A DNA stretch of 64,000 nt from Verrucomicrobia bacterium Tous-C9LFEB (GCA_002304345.1 NEUU01000001.1:310001-374000); one strand, 5' to 3'. Positions 8,355-18,411 are shown, numbered from the stretch's first letter. Numbers and translations are program-made. Notes: generated from the letters alone by a model not told the origin.

Positions 8355-11300
8355 CTAGGGACGTGTGACGCGCACGCGCATGAAGCGTTTGCTGGTGGCG
8401 CCGATGGGTTGGGAATCCTTCACTACGATTGTTTCCGTGCCGACCGTTGGCGTGTTGTCGGTCACGCTGAGTTGGTTGGCGACGTTGAACGGGTCCATGT
8501 CGGTCCACGGGCCGTTCGGATCGCTGGCGACTTGGATGCGTACTACGAGATCGGTCGCGCTTTTATTGTGCGTGAACGTGCAGGTGAGATATTGGCTGTT
8601 GTCGAGGGTCTGCTCCTGCACATAGGGCATGCTGGTGGGCGAGACGACGATGGGGTGTCCCTGGGTGTCGTAGATGCCGAGGCCCAGCGCGCATTTCATG
8701 AGGTTCGTGATGCCGTCGCGATGCGGTGTGTCGAGATCGCCGCTGACGCCGGGTACGACTTGGGGTGAGCCGAACTGGATGTAGCGCCAGCCGTCGCTGG
8801 TGGAGGGGACGTAGGGAGTGGTGGAAGCTATGGCGCTATAGGCGGAAGCGCTGACGGGGTTGGTTGCCTTGACGCGGTAATAGTAGAGCGTGTCGCGGGT
8901 CAGGTTGCCATCCGTATAGAAAAGCGTCGGCGCGCTGACCGTGGCGACGGTCAGGAAGCCGCTGTTGGATGCGGTGGAACGTTCGACGAGATATTTTTCT
9001 GCATTCGTGACGGCGCTCCAGGTGAGTGTAATCGCGGCGGCTTGCGGTCCGGTGGCGGCATTCAGACTGGCAAAGGCTCCGACGGGATCGACGTTGACCG
9101 TGACGGTGACGACGCCGGGAGCGCTGGTGACGGCACCGTCATTGGTCGTGAAGGTGAACGAATCGCTGCCGCCGTAGCCGGGGGCGGAGCGATAGGTATA
9201 GGCTCCGGTAGTCGAGTTTATTGTGACCGTGCCATGCGACGCAGTTTGAGCCAAGGCGTAGGTAATCGTGTTGCCTTCCGGGTCGAGACCGGTGACGGTG
9301 CCGGCGGTGTCGGTGTTGGAAATTGCGGTGATGGTTTTACCGTAGGCCAGCGGCGGGAAGTTGGCGGGGATGACATTCAGAGAGCGGAAAGCGTCGCGCT
9401 TGTTGCCGAGTATGTCCGTGGCGACGACGGTAAGCGAATGCCAGCCTGCGCTTGGAGTAAAAGTCCACTTCCAGACGGGACCCGAGGTGAGGGCTCCCAG
9501 CCAGGTTTCGCCATCATAGAAATCCATGGAGGCGAGGGCATTGATGTTGTCGAAATCACGCGAGTCCACTTCGATGACGACCGAGGCTCCTGCCAGTACC
9601 GGCTCGGCAAACTGCTTGGGAGAGACGATGCGTAACGCGGAGTGGGTGGGAATGGCAGCGCGGGAAACGAGATCGGTTGAGGTCACGGCCCGGTAAAGTC
9701 GCGCGGTGGTTTCGTTGGGCAACCAGGAGGCGGTGCCCGCCGTTCCGGAGTAACTCGCATAGGGGGAAATGGGCGTGAAGACGCTCGTGACGCCGGGGGT
9801 GTTGGCTCCAACGAACGTTGTGCGGTCACCCAACCAACCGGAAGCATCATTGATGTTCAGTAAGGTGGGGAAGGTGCCAGCTGGTGCGGTGGTCGAGGGC
9901 ACCATGGGGCGCGGATAGCGTAGCTTGGTGACTTCGACCATCCAGCTTAACATGGCTTCCCATCCTTGATTGCCGCCCGTGTTGTGGGAGATATTCCAGT
10001 TCACGCAATAGGCCACTTGTGCCCCCTGACTGCGCCACCACGTAAACATATCCTGCACTTTTAGCGGATAGGTTGATCCATTGGGATCGACTGAGCCGGG
10101 CAGGAAAAGCCCGGGCACTTTTTTGGCGGCGGCGGTCAGAGTGGGGCTGGACCACTCGCCACCGCAGAAGGGCACGAAGGTAATTACACGTTCCGGCCAG
10201 TTGTGGGCGAGATAGCCGGAGTCGTATGCTCCGCGCGAAAATCCTGTGATGCAGAGGGGAGCATTGGAGATTTCGGGATGCCCGGAAACGGCGGCAGCGC
10301 GGTTGAGCACCTCCTGTACGGCGGCTTTGAGTTCGACTGGATAATTCACGATATACGCTATGCCCATGGTCATGCGCGCCGAGGAGGTGTATCCGATCAG
10401 CCCGAAGCCCATGGCTCGCGCGGCTTCCTGGGCGGCGAGATCATGCGCCAAAAACTGGAAGTTCCCGCCATCGCCTGGGCCAATGAAGATGATGCCGCGA
10501 ATGATCGGTTCGGTCGTGGGAAGCCAGAGTCGGAAGCTGCCAGATTCTGAGTCGCCGGAGGTATTGCTGTAGGTGGCGGTAAAGGTCCAGTAGGGTTCGG
10601 CCAACAGCTTGGTGGAGTCGGCGTTCACGCGCAGATTATCCCACGAGGTTGTTGCCGCCGTGCCGGCGGTGGTCTCTCCGGTGCGAACTGTTTCCAGGAC
10701 CACCGCGGAATCTCCCGTCGTACCCCATTTGCTTCGGTCGAGTTGATGGGCACCGGTGAAACGCATGACATTGCTGCCCCGCGTATTGCTGTTATTGGGG
10801 GGATCTTCGCAGGAGCCGATGAGTTGATAGCGTTTGCTGTTGATCGAGAGATCGATGTTATTGAAGCGCACGCTGCCAAAATAGACGGAGGCATCGGCGG
10901 TGGTGCCGTTATAAATATACTTGTTGGCGGCCTGCCAGGTGTCTTCGGGGTTGATGCCGGAGGCGTCCATCTTTGCGGCGAGGGTAATGTTGTTATCGCT
11001 ACGGGCGGCGATCACCAGGGCGTCATTGGCGGCCGTGGCTGAACCCGCTTGAGACGTCAAGGCGAAACGCGACCGCGCCATGTAGGTTTGCGAGGTTGTG
11101 CCGCTGATCGTATTGGTGACGCGGAAGCGCAACTGTTGATCGAAAAAGTTGAATCGCGACTGCGCCGGTGTCGTGGTGGTAACGAGGGTATAATCCACCG
11201 CCGCAGAGGTTGCTTTTTGCAGGAGAACTCCATTCGCTTCGGTGACTGTACTGGTGAAGGGAATCGTTGAACTCCAGATGGCGGTCTCCACGTCGCTGTC

Positions 11301-12143
11301 GGTGATGTTATTATTCCCAAAGGCGTCCTGAAAAAGTCCCGGAGGATCCATATTGGACACGAGAAAATTGGAGGCCGTGGCGGTGGTGACCTGTCCTGCT
11401 CCGGCGGATGAATTGCGCACGGTTTCGAATTGCATGGTCGCCTTGCCATCCACGCCCCATACCACGGCGGACATCCCGTGCGTGCCGCTAAATGTGGACG
11501 CCCCGGTGCCTCCTTGATAGCGAACTACGAGGGTGTACGTGCTCGCATCCAGTGTCAGCTCAAAGCCAGTCGCCGGGCCGCCGAGCGCGACGGCATTGAC
11601 CAGCTTAGTCCCGCTTTCGACGCCCGAGTAAGACTTGTCCAGCTTGTAGCTTAATGTCACCTTCTGATCGCCGGTGAAGAGTACGGCGAGAGCATCTTCC
11701 TCGTAATAGATACTGCCGGGTCCGCCCGAGAGGGCGAAGCGGAGATTGCTTTGGTTCAGGACGGCTCCGGTCAGGTTCACGTCGGCGGAGAATCGAAGCT
11801 TGCGCTTGAAGAAATTATACTCGTCCGAGGGATTGCCCGAATACAAACGCGGAGCAATCACACCCCCGTAGGTGGAGGTATCTCCTGCCGTCATGATCAG
11901 TTTGCTGCTCTCGGTAATGGCACTATAGGTGTTGGTAACCGGTGTCCAAAATGCCGTGATGGTATCGCTGTTGGAGACCACCCCGTTCGAGAAGTTATCG
12001 ACAAAGATCGGTATCTGCGCGGAGGTTGGCACTGCGGTGATTGCAGTCAGACTCAGGAGTCCTGATCCCAAGCTTAGCAAGGTTGTAGCCGTGCGGAGAA
12101 GCGACTGAGTCATTAGCCGATGAAAAAATGAAGAAAGTGCCAT
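8355..12143 (-). CDS. Large secreted multidomain protein with alpha/beta-hydrolase (esterase-like) domain
   Basis: Protein of 1262 residues with an N-terminal signal peptide (hydrophobic stretch, then TSAQ about residue 43). Two similar beta-rich modules, probably concanavalin/LamG-like, occupy about 47-265 and 270-500; each starts with a '(V/Q)D(N/A)F' phrase. An alpha/beta-hydrolase domain follows at about 515-770, with the nucleophile elbow GFSRG near 633-637 and a candidate catalytic His in NISHN near 720. Next come an Ig-like module (about 840-935), a cadherin/VCBS-like module (about 940-1030), a fibronectin type III module (about 1030-1125) and a C-terminal tail with DGITNLMKCALGL. That tail resembles the DGxxNLxEYAxG tails of many secreted Verrucomicrobia proteins. 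It is likely an extracellular esterase or peptidase acting on polymers; the substrate is not deducible. Its neighbours give no operon context. Confidence 0.75.
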   Translation of the reverse strand: MALSSFFHRLMTQSLLRTATTLLSLGSGLLSLTAITAVPTSAQIPIFVDNFSNGVVSNSDTITAFWTPVTNTYSAITESSKLIMTAGDTSTYGGVIAPRLYSGNPSDEYNFFKRKLRFSADVNLTGAVLNQSNLRFALSGGPGSIYYEEDALAVLFTGDQKVTLSYKLDKSYSGVESGTKLVNAVALGGPATGFELTLDASTYTLVVRYQGGTGASTFSGTHGMSAVVWGVDGKATMQFETVRNSSAGAGQVTTATASNFLVSNMDPPGLFQDAFGNNNITDSDVETAIWSSTIPFTSTVTEANGVLLQKATSAAVDYTLVTTTTPAQSRFNFFDQQLRFRVTNTISGTTSQTYMARSRFALTSQAGSATAANDALVIAARSDNNITLAAKMDASGINPEDTWQAANKYIYNGTTADASVYFGSVRFNNIDLSINSKRYQLIGSCEDPPNNSNTRGSNVMRFTGAHQLDRSKWGTTGDSAVVLETVRTGETTAGTAATTSWDNLRVNADSTKLLAEPYWTFTATYSNTSGDSESGSFRLWLPTTEPIIRGIIFIGPGDGGNFQFLAHDLAAQEAARAMGFGLIGYTSSARMTMGIAYIVNYPVELKAAVQEVLNRAAAVSGHPEISNAPLCITGFSRGAYDSGYLAHNWPERVITFVPFCGGEWSSPTLTAAAKKVPGLFLPGSVDPNGSTYPLKVQDMFTWWRSQGAQVAYCVNWNISHNTGGNQGWEAMLSWMVEVTKLRYPRPMVPSTTAPAGTFPTLLNINDASGWLGDRTTFVGANTPGVTSVFTPISPYASYSGTAGTASWLPNETTARLYRAVTSTDLVSRAAIPTHSALRIVSPKQFAEPVLAGASVVIEVDSRDFDNINALASMDFYDGETWLGALTSGPVWKWTFTPSAGWHSLTVVATDILGNKRDAFRSLNVIPANFPPLAYGKTITAISNTDTAGTVTGLDPEGNTITYALAQTASHGTVTINSTTGAYTYRSAPGYGGSDSFTFTTNDGAVTSAPGVVTVTVNVDPVGAFASLNAATGPQAAAITLTWSAVTNAEKYLVERSTASNSGFLTVATVSAPTLFYTDGNLTRDTLYYYRVKATNPVSASAYSAIASTTPYVPSTSDGWRYIQFGSPQVVPGVSGDLDTPHRDGITNLMKCALGLGIYDTQGHPIVVSPTSMPYVQEQTLDNSQYLTCTFTHNKSATDLVVRIQVASDPNGPWTDMDPFNVANQLSVTDNTPTVGTETIVVKDSQPIGATSKRFMRVRVTRP

Positions 12144-12355
12144 GCTAATCGTTTAGAAGGAGTGATCGATCAATGTTAAAGCGATTGCTAGAATTAATAT
12201 ATAGCAATCAATAAATCGCAGCAATTGAATTGCATATTTCGATATAAATATATTATAAGTAATTAATTATAAGGTTAATGCGGAGCGTCATTGTGTTTAC
12301 ATTAAATTAACGACCGTCTCGTTAATTATTAATAAACGATTATTTGATTGAGCGC
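12144..12355. other. Very AT-rich gap upstream of the large hydrolase gene
   Basis: This stretch between thyA and the hydrolase start is far richer in A and T than its surroundings, with many TAAT/ATTA runs and no coding frame. It probably contains the hydrolase promoter. I could not pick one -35/-10 pair with confidence. Such AT islands upstream of large surface genes are often bound by nucleoid proteins, but that is inference here. Confidence 0.4.
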
Positions 12356-12391
12356 AAAAAAAAACTCCTGCATGCGACCGCTTGCAGGAGT
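12356..12391 (-). terminator. Intrinsic terminator of thyA
   Basis: Read on the minus strand: stem ACTCCTGCA / TGCAGGAGT with a ten-base loop, followed by a run of nine T. It starts about 20 bases beyond the thyA stop. Confidence 0.92.
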
Positions 12392-12409
12392 GGGTGGGAG
12401 AGGCGACCG

Positions 12410-13204
12410 CTAAACGGCGATCGGAGCTTTGATCGCGGGATGGGGATCGTAGCCGACGACTTGGATATCCTCGTAGGTGAAGTCGTGGATATCGGTGATG
12501 GCGGGATTCAGTTCCAGTCGTGGCAGGGGACGAATGGAGCGGGCGAGTTGTTCGTTCACCTGATCGAGGTGATTTTTGTAGAGATGAAGGTCGCCAAAGG
12601 TGTGGACGAAATCGCCGACTTGCAGGCCGCAGACTTGCGCGACCATATGGGTGAGGATGGCGTAGGAGGCGATGTTAAAGGGAACGCCAAGGAACAGATC
12701 GGCGCTGCGCTGGTAGAGCTGGCAACTGAGCGTGCCATTGATGACGAAGAACTGGAAGAGCGCGTGGCAGGGCGGGAGGGCCATGCCGTCGACTTCACCG
12801 GGATTCCACGCGGTGACGATGTGACGGCGGCTGTCGGGATTCTTTTTGATCTGCGCGATGACCTGGTCGATCTGGTTGATGGAGCGGCCATCGGTGGTCT
12901 TCCAGTCGCACCATTGCGCGCCGTAGACACGGCCGAGGTTGCCCTCCTTGTCGGCCCATTCGTCCCAGATGGTGACGCCGTGTTCCTTGAGGAAGCGGAT
13001 GTTCGTCTCGCCGCGCAGAAACCAGAGGAGTTCGTACGTAATGGACTTGAGGTGAACTTTCTTGGTCGTGAGCAGGGGGAACCCTTCACGCAGGTCGTAA
13101 CGGGCCTGGGCACCGAAATAGGAGAGGGTGCCGGTGCCGGTGCGGTCGCTTTTGCTTTGACCCTTGTCGAGGACAAGGCGAAGGAGGTCGAGGTATTGTT
13201 GCAT
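12410..13204 (-). CDS. thyA: Thymidylate synthase
   Basis: Protein of 264 residues, the same length as the E. coli enzyme. It converts dUMP and methylene-tetrahydrofolate to dTMP and dihydrofolate. Catalytic Cys146 lies in [11 protein letters not shown], preceded by the phosphate-binding [25 protein letters not shown] and the C-terminal IKAPIAV are the usual folate and dUMP contact regions. It is a single gene with its own terminator; no folA is adjacent. Because dihydrofolate is produced, a dihydrofolate reductase should be encoded elsewhere. Confidence 0.98.
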   Translation of the reverse strand: MQQYLDLLRLVLDKGQSKSDRTGTGTLSYFGAQARYDLREGFPLLTTKKVHLKSITYELLWFLRGETNIRFLKEHGVTIWDEWADKEGNLGRVYGAQWCDWKTTDGRSINQIDQVIAQIKKNPDSRRHIVTAWNPGEVDGMALPPCHALFQFFVINGTLSCQLYQRSADLFLGVPFNIASYAILTHMVAQVCGLQVGDFVHTFGDLHLYKNHLDQVNEQLARSIRPLPRLELNPAITDIHDFTYEDIQVVGYDPHPAIKAPIAV

Positions 13205-13297
13205 GGTCGACTGGGGAGGGAATTATTTAACGCACGACAGTACACCACGCCACGGCGAAAGAAAGGGTTTCGTGGGAACTGGTGAGGAATTCAGGGC

Positions 13298-13327
13298 AAA
13301 AAAAGAGCGGGAGGTTGAGTCCCGCTC
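13298..13327 (-). terminator. Intrinsic terminator of the small lipoprotein gene
   Basis: On the minus strand the stem GAGCGGGA / TCCCGCTC with a seven-base loop is followed by seven T. It lies about 55 bases beyond the lipoprotein stop. Confidence 0.88.
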
Positions 13328-13380
13328 GGATTTTCGCTTCGCTACCGGAATTCACCCGGAGCGAAGCCGTGTATTCGTGC

Positions 13381-13791
13381 TTAAGGAACGATGAACTTTT
13401 TGTTCGTGTAGGGGCAGCGAACAATGGTGCCGCTGGAAAAGCCGCGGACGTCGACGGGGGCGGCGTATTGGGCGTAGGGGCTCTTGACGAAGCCTTTCTT
13501 GCCGGGAATGGCGATGGCGGTGGGGTATTTGGGCGCGGCGGCATTGGAGGCCGTGTTGTCAGCGGGAGGCGTCCAAGGCTTGGGCTGGGCTTGCGCGTTG
13601 GGCGTCGGAGTGGAGGTTTGCGAGGTGTTGGCCGGAGGGGTGCTATCCGCAGGAGCCACGGTGGTGGAAGTGGTTGTGGTGGTCGCTCCGGAATCCATTG
13701 TGCTGGAGGTCGAGGGCGGGGGAGAGCTCGTGGAGCAGGCGGCAAAGGACAAGGCGACGATGCAAAGGAGAAAAAATGGATATTGCTTCAT
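13381..13791 (-). CDS. Small Thr/Pro-rich lipoprotein, unknown function
   Basis: Protein of 136 residues. I start it at the ATG at 13791, which gives a standard lipoprotein signal: MKQYPFFLLCIVALSFAAC with the lipobox FAAC, Cys19 being the likely lipid-bearing residue. An in-frame ATG 39 bases earlier would bury the signal. A Ser/Thr/Pro-rich linker (about 20-85) leads to a conserved-looking end with 'GFSSGTIVRCPYTNKKFIVP', probably the functional part. I do not recognise the family. It is likely anchored in the outer or inner membrane facing the periplasm, and it is monocistronic. Confidence 0.8.
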   Translation of the reverse strand: MKQYPFFLLCIVALSFAACSTSSPPPSTSSTMDSGATTTTTSTTVAPADSTPPANTSQTSTPTPNAQAQPKPWTPPADNTASNAAAPKYPTAIAIPGKKGFVKSPYAQYAAPVDVRGFSSGTIVRCPYTNKKFIVP

Positions 13792-13985
13792 AGCTGGGAT
13801 GCTTCTCTCACAAAATCGGGGATTCGGCAAGAGGGATTGCAGGATAGATTGCAGTTTTAAAGTGGGGAACGATTGCGATTAAAAGTTGGTGGAGTTGAGG
13901 TTAGGCAGGATTGGCGAGGAGGTGGGCGCGGGTTGTGATGCGATCCACCTCTTAAAAGCAGGTTTTAGTCCCAGTTCTACTAAGC

Positions 13986-16900
13986 CTAGAAACTGAAGAC
14001 GACCGAGCCGGTGATGCTCTGGATCAGGTAGTCCTCGTTGGCTTGGGCGAAGTAACCGAGCTGACCGCTCCAGCGGGGGCTGAGTTGCAGCGTGACGCCG
14101 AATCCGGCCACGATGCTGTTGGCATCGGTTTTGGGACCATCGACGCTGAAGGTGCCGCCGGAGCCGTTGGCGAAGGCCGCAGTGACGGCTTGTTGGGTGT
14201 CGAGGAATTCGTGGCGCAGACCGACGTTGGCGTAGGGCATGACCTTCCATTGGCTGTGGTTGACGTCGATGCTGGTGGTGACGCGGCCGCCGATGGTGCC
14301 TTGCAGCGATTCGGCCGTTTGGGAATTGATCTTGAGGGGGGCCAGCGAGCCGGATTCCGTGTAGCCGTCGATGGAGAGATTCGTGTAGTCTACCTGGAGG
14401 GTGGGGCCGAATGTCCAGCGGCCCACATGGAAGTCGTAACCTTGCTGGGCCTGGAAGTTGAATTCCATGCCGGTGGTATTGCTATTGGCGAAGTCGCCGA
14501 GGGCGGCGCGTTTATTGGTATAGCTGTTGTAGCCGCCACCGATGGAGGCATTGATCCACGCGCCTTGATCCCACCATTGGGAGACATAGACGCCGAACTT
14601 GCCGCTGTCGGTTTTGGCGTTACCGCTGTTGTTGAGATCGGTGTCGGTGCCTTGATAACCGCCGTAGACGCCGATCGCGGTGTGCTCGGCAATGCGGTAG
14701 TCGCAGCCGAGAATCAGGCCGCCGGCATTGAAATTATAGCCATCGATATCGTTGTTGCCGCTGATATCGCCGAAGGTTCCCTGACCCGAGATAAACATAC
14801 CGAACCGGGAGTCATTGAAGATCGAGGGGTTGGCGGTTTGGTATCCCTCGGGGAGGGGGCCGTTGCTGGCGAGCAAGCTATTGCGATTAAATTCGCGGCT
14901 GGGGTCCCACATCACAAGGCCGTTATCCGAGAAGCGTTGTCCGGAGCGAACTTCGTTGAAGCGATTGCCCAGCATGTTGTAGAGCGAGCTGGCATTGGCG
15001 AGACCGGCATTGGGGGCGGCGGTGAGTTCTTCCGGCGCGATGAGGTCGAAGGCCTGACCCCAGGAGGATTCGGGGAGGGTGTTGAGATAGTCGATGGCCG
15101 GTTGCATGGTGCTGCCGGGGCGAATCTCCTTGTTGAGCGCTTGGGCGACGGCCATTTGGTTGCCGGTCACCGCAGAGGTGGTGAAGGACTTTTGCGCCAT
15201 GGAGACGGTGGCGGTGTAGTCGTTGCCGGAATACGTTCCCGTGGTGAAGATGAAGTAGTTCTCCATCACGTTGGTGAAGCTGGTGAAGTTGCCGTCAAAA
15301 GCGCCCGCATTCATGATCACAAAGGAGTCCCCGGTCTTGGGGATGTAGCCCGTGGCATTGTTGAAGTTCAGCGCGAGCGTGCCCGCGAGCGTGGCGGTGC
15401 CAGTGACGTGGAGCACATCGAAGCTGCCGGGGGTGACTTCAGCCGCGCGCAGGCCCGTGGTGGAGCCGGAGCCGAGGGTGAGATTGCCGCTGATGGTGAT
15501 CGCGCCGGCGGGCAGTGAGTTGTCGAAATAGGCCGCCGTGCCGAAGGTGCCATTGGTCGAGCGCACATTGCCGGTGAGGGTGCGGCCCGTTTTCATGATC
15601 AATTGACCGCTCGTGACGGTGACCGTGGAGGTGAGGTTGGTATCGAGGAACAGCGTGCCGCCATTGATCCGGGTATTGGTGGAGTTCAAGGTGCCGGAGG
15701 CGCTGACTGTGCCACCCGTGATATCCATATTCGTGGTGGTAAAGGTGCCTGAGACGCTGAGTGCGCCACCGCTGATGGTCGTGTTGGTCGTGACAATGGT
15801 GCCGCCATCAAGCAGGGAACCGCCCGTGACCACCACCCGGTTGGTGTTGGTGATGTTGCCCGCCACGCTGAGGGTGCCGCCGTTGACGGTGGTCGCGCCG
15901 GTGTAATCGTTGGTGCCGCCGGCCTTGATGATGGTGACGCCGCCGTTTTGGGTGACGGCCGTACCGCTGCGAATATTGACAGCCGTGCCGCCGCTGGTGC
16001 CGTCGTTGGTGAGGTAGTAGCCGGTGGAGGTGTGATTGAACTGGATCGTGCCGGTTCCACCTGCGGCGGTGGAGATATTGGTGGTGTTGATGATACCCGC
16101 GCCGGTGGCGGCAGCGCCTGCGGCGGCACCGATGTTGAGAGTGCCGGAACCGAGAGACGTGGAGCTCAGGGTGAGGGTGGCGCCGGGGGCTAACGTGGCG
16201 CCGTTGGCCACAGTGATCACGCCGGAGCCCGAACCACCCACGGTGATCGAGGTGTAGGTGAGGGTGGAGCCTGCGCCGTTCAGGAGAATGGTGCCGGTGG
16301 AGCCTACTGCGCTACCCAGTACGATCGCGCCGCCACGGAGGGCGCCCTGGTTTTCAATCACAATAGTGCCGGTACCCGAGCTGCCGACGACGAGAGTACC
16401 CGAGACGGTCATATTGGAGCCCGCTCCCGAGATGAGCGCGCTGCCGGTGGAACCTACGGTGCTGCCGAGAGTGGTGGTGGCGGTGGTCAAATCCGCCCCG
16501 TTCGTCACGGTGACAGTGCCGGTGCCATTGACGCCGAGGGCCAGATTGGTCCAGCCCGCCGCCGTGGTGCCGCCGCTGAGGGTGATGTTGCCGATCGATC
16601 CGGAAGCAGAACCCGCCGTGACGGTGCTGCTGGTGACGGTGCCGCCATTTTCGAGAATGAGCGAACCGCGGCCGCCGGAGCCGACAACCAAATTATTGTT
16701 CGTGACGACCAATCGCGAGGTCGCCCCGCTCACGGTGACGGTGCCGGAACCCGTGGCAGATGCGCCAACGAGGGTCGTGGCCGTGGTGAGTGTGGCGCCA
16801 TTGGTGACGAGAAGATTGCCGGTGCCCGCGTCGCCGACTGTGAGGGTATTCCACGAGTTGGCGGTGGTGCCATCGACATTCACTGTACCTGAGGAGCCTG

Positions 16901-18167
16901 CGTTGGAGCCGATGCTCACGGTGCTGGTGGCGAGTTGTCCGCCATTGGCGATGTTCACGGTGCCGGTGCCATTGCTACCGACGATGATGCCACCGGAGGC
17001 CGTCCAGGTGGAGCCAGTGCCGTTGATCGTGACGGTGCCAGAGGAACCGCTGTTGGCTCCTACCACACCGGTGGTGCTCGCGATATCGCCCCCATTGGTG
17101 ATGGTGACGATACCCGTGCCGCTTTGTCCGACGGAGAGGGCGCCGCTCGTTAAAAGGGAGTTGGTATCGCTTACGTTAATGATACCTGTGCCGGTGCTGG
17201 AGGTGCCTAGATTGACGTTGCTAGCAGTGACGGTACCGACGTTACTGATATTGAGAGAGCCTGTTCCGCTCTGGCCTAAGCTGAGTGTATTAGAAATTGT
17301 CCATGTGCCGCCACTGACATTGACGGTGCCTCGCGCAGCAATGAGATCTCCGACGATACCAATCGAGCTACTGACCGCGCCGGCGCTATTAATGTTAAGA
17401 GTTCCGCTCGTAGTGCCATTGTTGCCACCCCAGCCGACCCATAGGCTGGAAGTAGACCATACGGAACCGCTGCCCGTAACGGTGACAGTGCCCTGAGATC
17501 CTGCCAGGCCACCTATCCAAGTCGCATAGGTGGTGGAGGCGCTGTATGCTTTGGCTCCGCCGGATAGGGTCATGGTACCGGTACCTGACTGGCCAACGCA
17601 GAAATTGCCCGATACGGTGAGGTTTGAGCCCGCGCCATCAATCTTTACTGTTCCGGTGGATCCGGAGTTGTATCCCACCCACATCGTTTCCGTGAGCACA
17701 TCACCGCCATTGGTGACGTTCAAGGTGCCTGTTCCGTTGCCACCCACGTACACGATGCCATTGCTGGTAGTGCTACTGGTGGAGGAGGTGAGGAGAGCGC
17801 CGGATCCTGTAACCGTGACGATGCCAACGCTACTGGTGGAGTCGCCGATGATGGTATACTGATTGGAAATCGTACCGCCATTCTGAATAAGGAGATTGCC
17901 GGTTCCGTTGTAACCGATCTCCAGTGTCTGGGTTACTCCCGAATTCGTAGAGACCTGCGCGGTGCCTCCGTTGTCGACATAGGAGGTGCTCGAACTGTTC
18001 GGTTGCGATCCACTGGACCAGTTGCTGCCGGTAAACCAACTGCCGGTCGTGCCGGTCCACGTCTGAGCGCGCAGAGGTGACGCTGTGAAGCACAGCATTA
18101 AAATTGTAACACCCTTAATCGAAAAAAAAGCCGACCGTTTCAGCGACTTTAGTAATGTATGAGACAT
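13986..18167 (-). CDS. Autotransporter with repetitive passenger and C-terminal beta-barrel
   Basis: Protein of 1393 residues. A signal peptide (about 1-34, ending SPLRAQ) is followed by a passenger (about 35-985) built from many near-repeats of 'GTGxxxxxNGGxxxx...xxG..xGSxGTVTxxGxGS' type. These are the PEP/PATR-like beta-helix repeats of Verrucomicrobia and Proteobacteria autotransporters. The segment 989-1120 is a linker, and a beta-barrel autotransporter domain (about 1122-1393) ends in alternating hydrophobic residues with terminal Phe (SVVFSF), the BAM recognition signal. The passenger should be exposed on the cell surface as a long beta-solenoid, perhaps an adhesin. No catalytic serine-protease motif is visible. 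It is transcribed away from the riboswitch region and appears monocistronic. Confidence 0.9.
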   Translation of the reverse strand: MSHTLLKSLKRSAFFSIKGVTILMLCFTASPLRAQTWTGTTGSWFTGSNWSSGSQPNSSSTSYVDNGGTAQVSTNSGVTQTLEIGYNGTGNLLIQNGGTISNQYTIIGDSTSSVGIVTVTGSGALLTSSTSSTTSNGIVYVGGNGTGTLNVTNGGDVLTETMWVGYNSGSTGTVKIDGAGSNLTVSGNFCVGQSGTGTMTLSGGAKAYSASTTYATWIGGLAGSQGTVTVTGSGSVWSTSSLWVGWGGNNGTTSGTLNINSAGAVSSSIGIVGDLIAARGTVNVSGGTWTISNTLSLGQSGTGSLNISNVGTVTASNVNLGTSSTGTGIINVSDTNSLLTSGALSVGQSGTGIVTITNGGDIASTTGVVGANSGSSGTVTINGTGSTWTASGGIIVGSNGTGTVNIANGGQLATSTVSIGSNAGSSGTVNVDGTTANSWNTLTVGDAGTGNLLVTNGATLTTATTLVGASATGSGTVTVSGATSRLVVTNNNLVVGSGGRGSLILENGGTVTSSTVTAGSASGSIGNITLSGGTTAAGWTNLALGVNGTGTVTVTNGADLTTATTTLGSTVGSTGSALISGAGSNMTVSGTLVVGSSGTGTIVIENQGALRGGAIVLGSAVGSTGTILLNGAGSTLTYTSITVGGSGSGVITVANGATLAPGATLTLSSTSLGSGTLNIGAAAGAAATGAGIINTTNISTAAGGTGTIQFNHTSTGYYLTNDGTSGGTAVNIRSGTAVTQNGGVTIIKAGGTNDYTGATTVNGGTLSVAGNITNTNRVVVTGGSLLDGGTIVTTNTTISGGALSVSGTFTTTNMDITGGTVSASGTLNSTNTRINGGTLFLDTNLTSTVTVTSGQLIMKTGRTLTGNVRSTNGTFGTAAYFDNSLPAGAITISGNLTLGSGSTTGLRAAEVTPGSFDVLHVTGTATLAGTLALNFNNATGYIPKTGDSFVIMNAGAFDGNFTSFTNVMENYFIFTTGTYSGNDYTATVSMAQKSFTTSAVTGNQMAVAQALNKEIRPGSTMQPAIDYLNTLPESSWGQAFDLIAPEELTAAPNAGLANASSLYNMLGNRFNEVRSGQRFSDNGLVMWDPSREFNRNSLLASNGPLPEGYQTANPSIFNDSRFGMFISGQGTFGDISGNNDIDGYNFNAGGLILGCDYRIAEHTAIGVYGGYQGTDTDLNNSGNAKTDSGKFGVYVSQWWDQGAWINASIGGGYNSYTNKRAALGDFANSNTTGMEFNFQAQQGYDFHVGRWTFGPTLQVDYTNLSIDGYTESGSLAPLKINSQTAESLQGTIGGRVTTSIDVNHSQWKVMPYANVGLRHEFLDTQQAVTAAFANGSGGTFSVDGPKTDANSIVAGFGVTLQLSPRWSGQLGYFAQANEDYLIQSITGSVVFSF
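16070..17910 (-). repeat. Degenerate tandem repeats coding the autotransporter passenger
   Basis: About two-thirds of the passenger-coding DNA consists of imperfect repeats rich in 'ACCGTGACG' and 'GGTACCGG'-like words. At the protein level a unit of roughly 45-60 residues alternates 'xNGGxxxTxxxxxG' with 'SGTVTVxGxxSxW'. Units have drifted, so they are old protein repeats rather than a recent DNA expansion. Such stretches are prone to slippage and to assembly collapse. Confidence 0.75.
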
Positions 18168-18369
18168 CCATTCCCCCCAAAAAAAGTTAATATGCGAACC
18201 TAGAAATATGAAGATAATGCACTGAAATCAAGCAGTTTATTGCGATAGCGACAAAATTGTAATTTTGTCACAGATAGGTAAATACAAGATTTGATGGAGG
18301 CATATTTACTTATTCAATGATCAATATCCCTAATAATGAGCGAGTTGAGTATGAAGAAAAGATTAAGCG

Positions 18370-18398
18370 TTGACGGTCCTGCACTCTTTTTCTATAAC
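18370..18398 (+). promoter_or_regulatory. Likely sigma-70 promoter of riboswitch unit 1
   Basis: TTGACG, a 17-base spacer, then TATAAC. The expected start point near 18405 lies just before the riboswitch RNA. The second riboswitch has TTGACT at the equivalent place, which supports the call. Confidence 0.75.
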
Positions 18399-18411
18399 CA
18401 CCGCCAAGTCG

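Noticed and set aside
16070..17910. Possible CRISPR-like or DNA tandem-repeat array
   Set aside because: The repeats are degenerate, keep the reading frame and make sense only as beta-solenoid protein repeats. There are no identical direct repeats with unique spacers.
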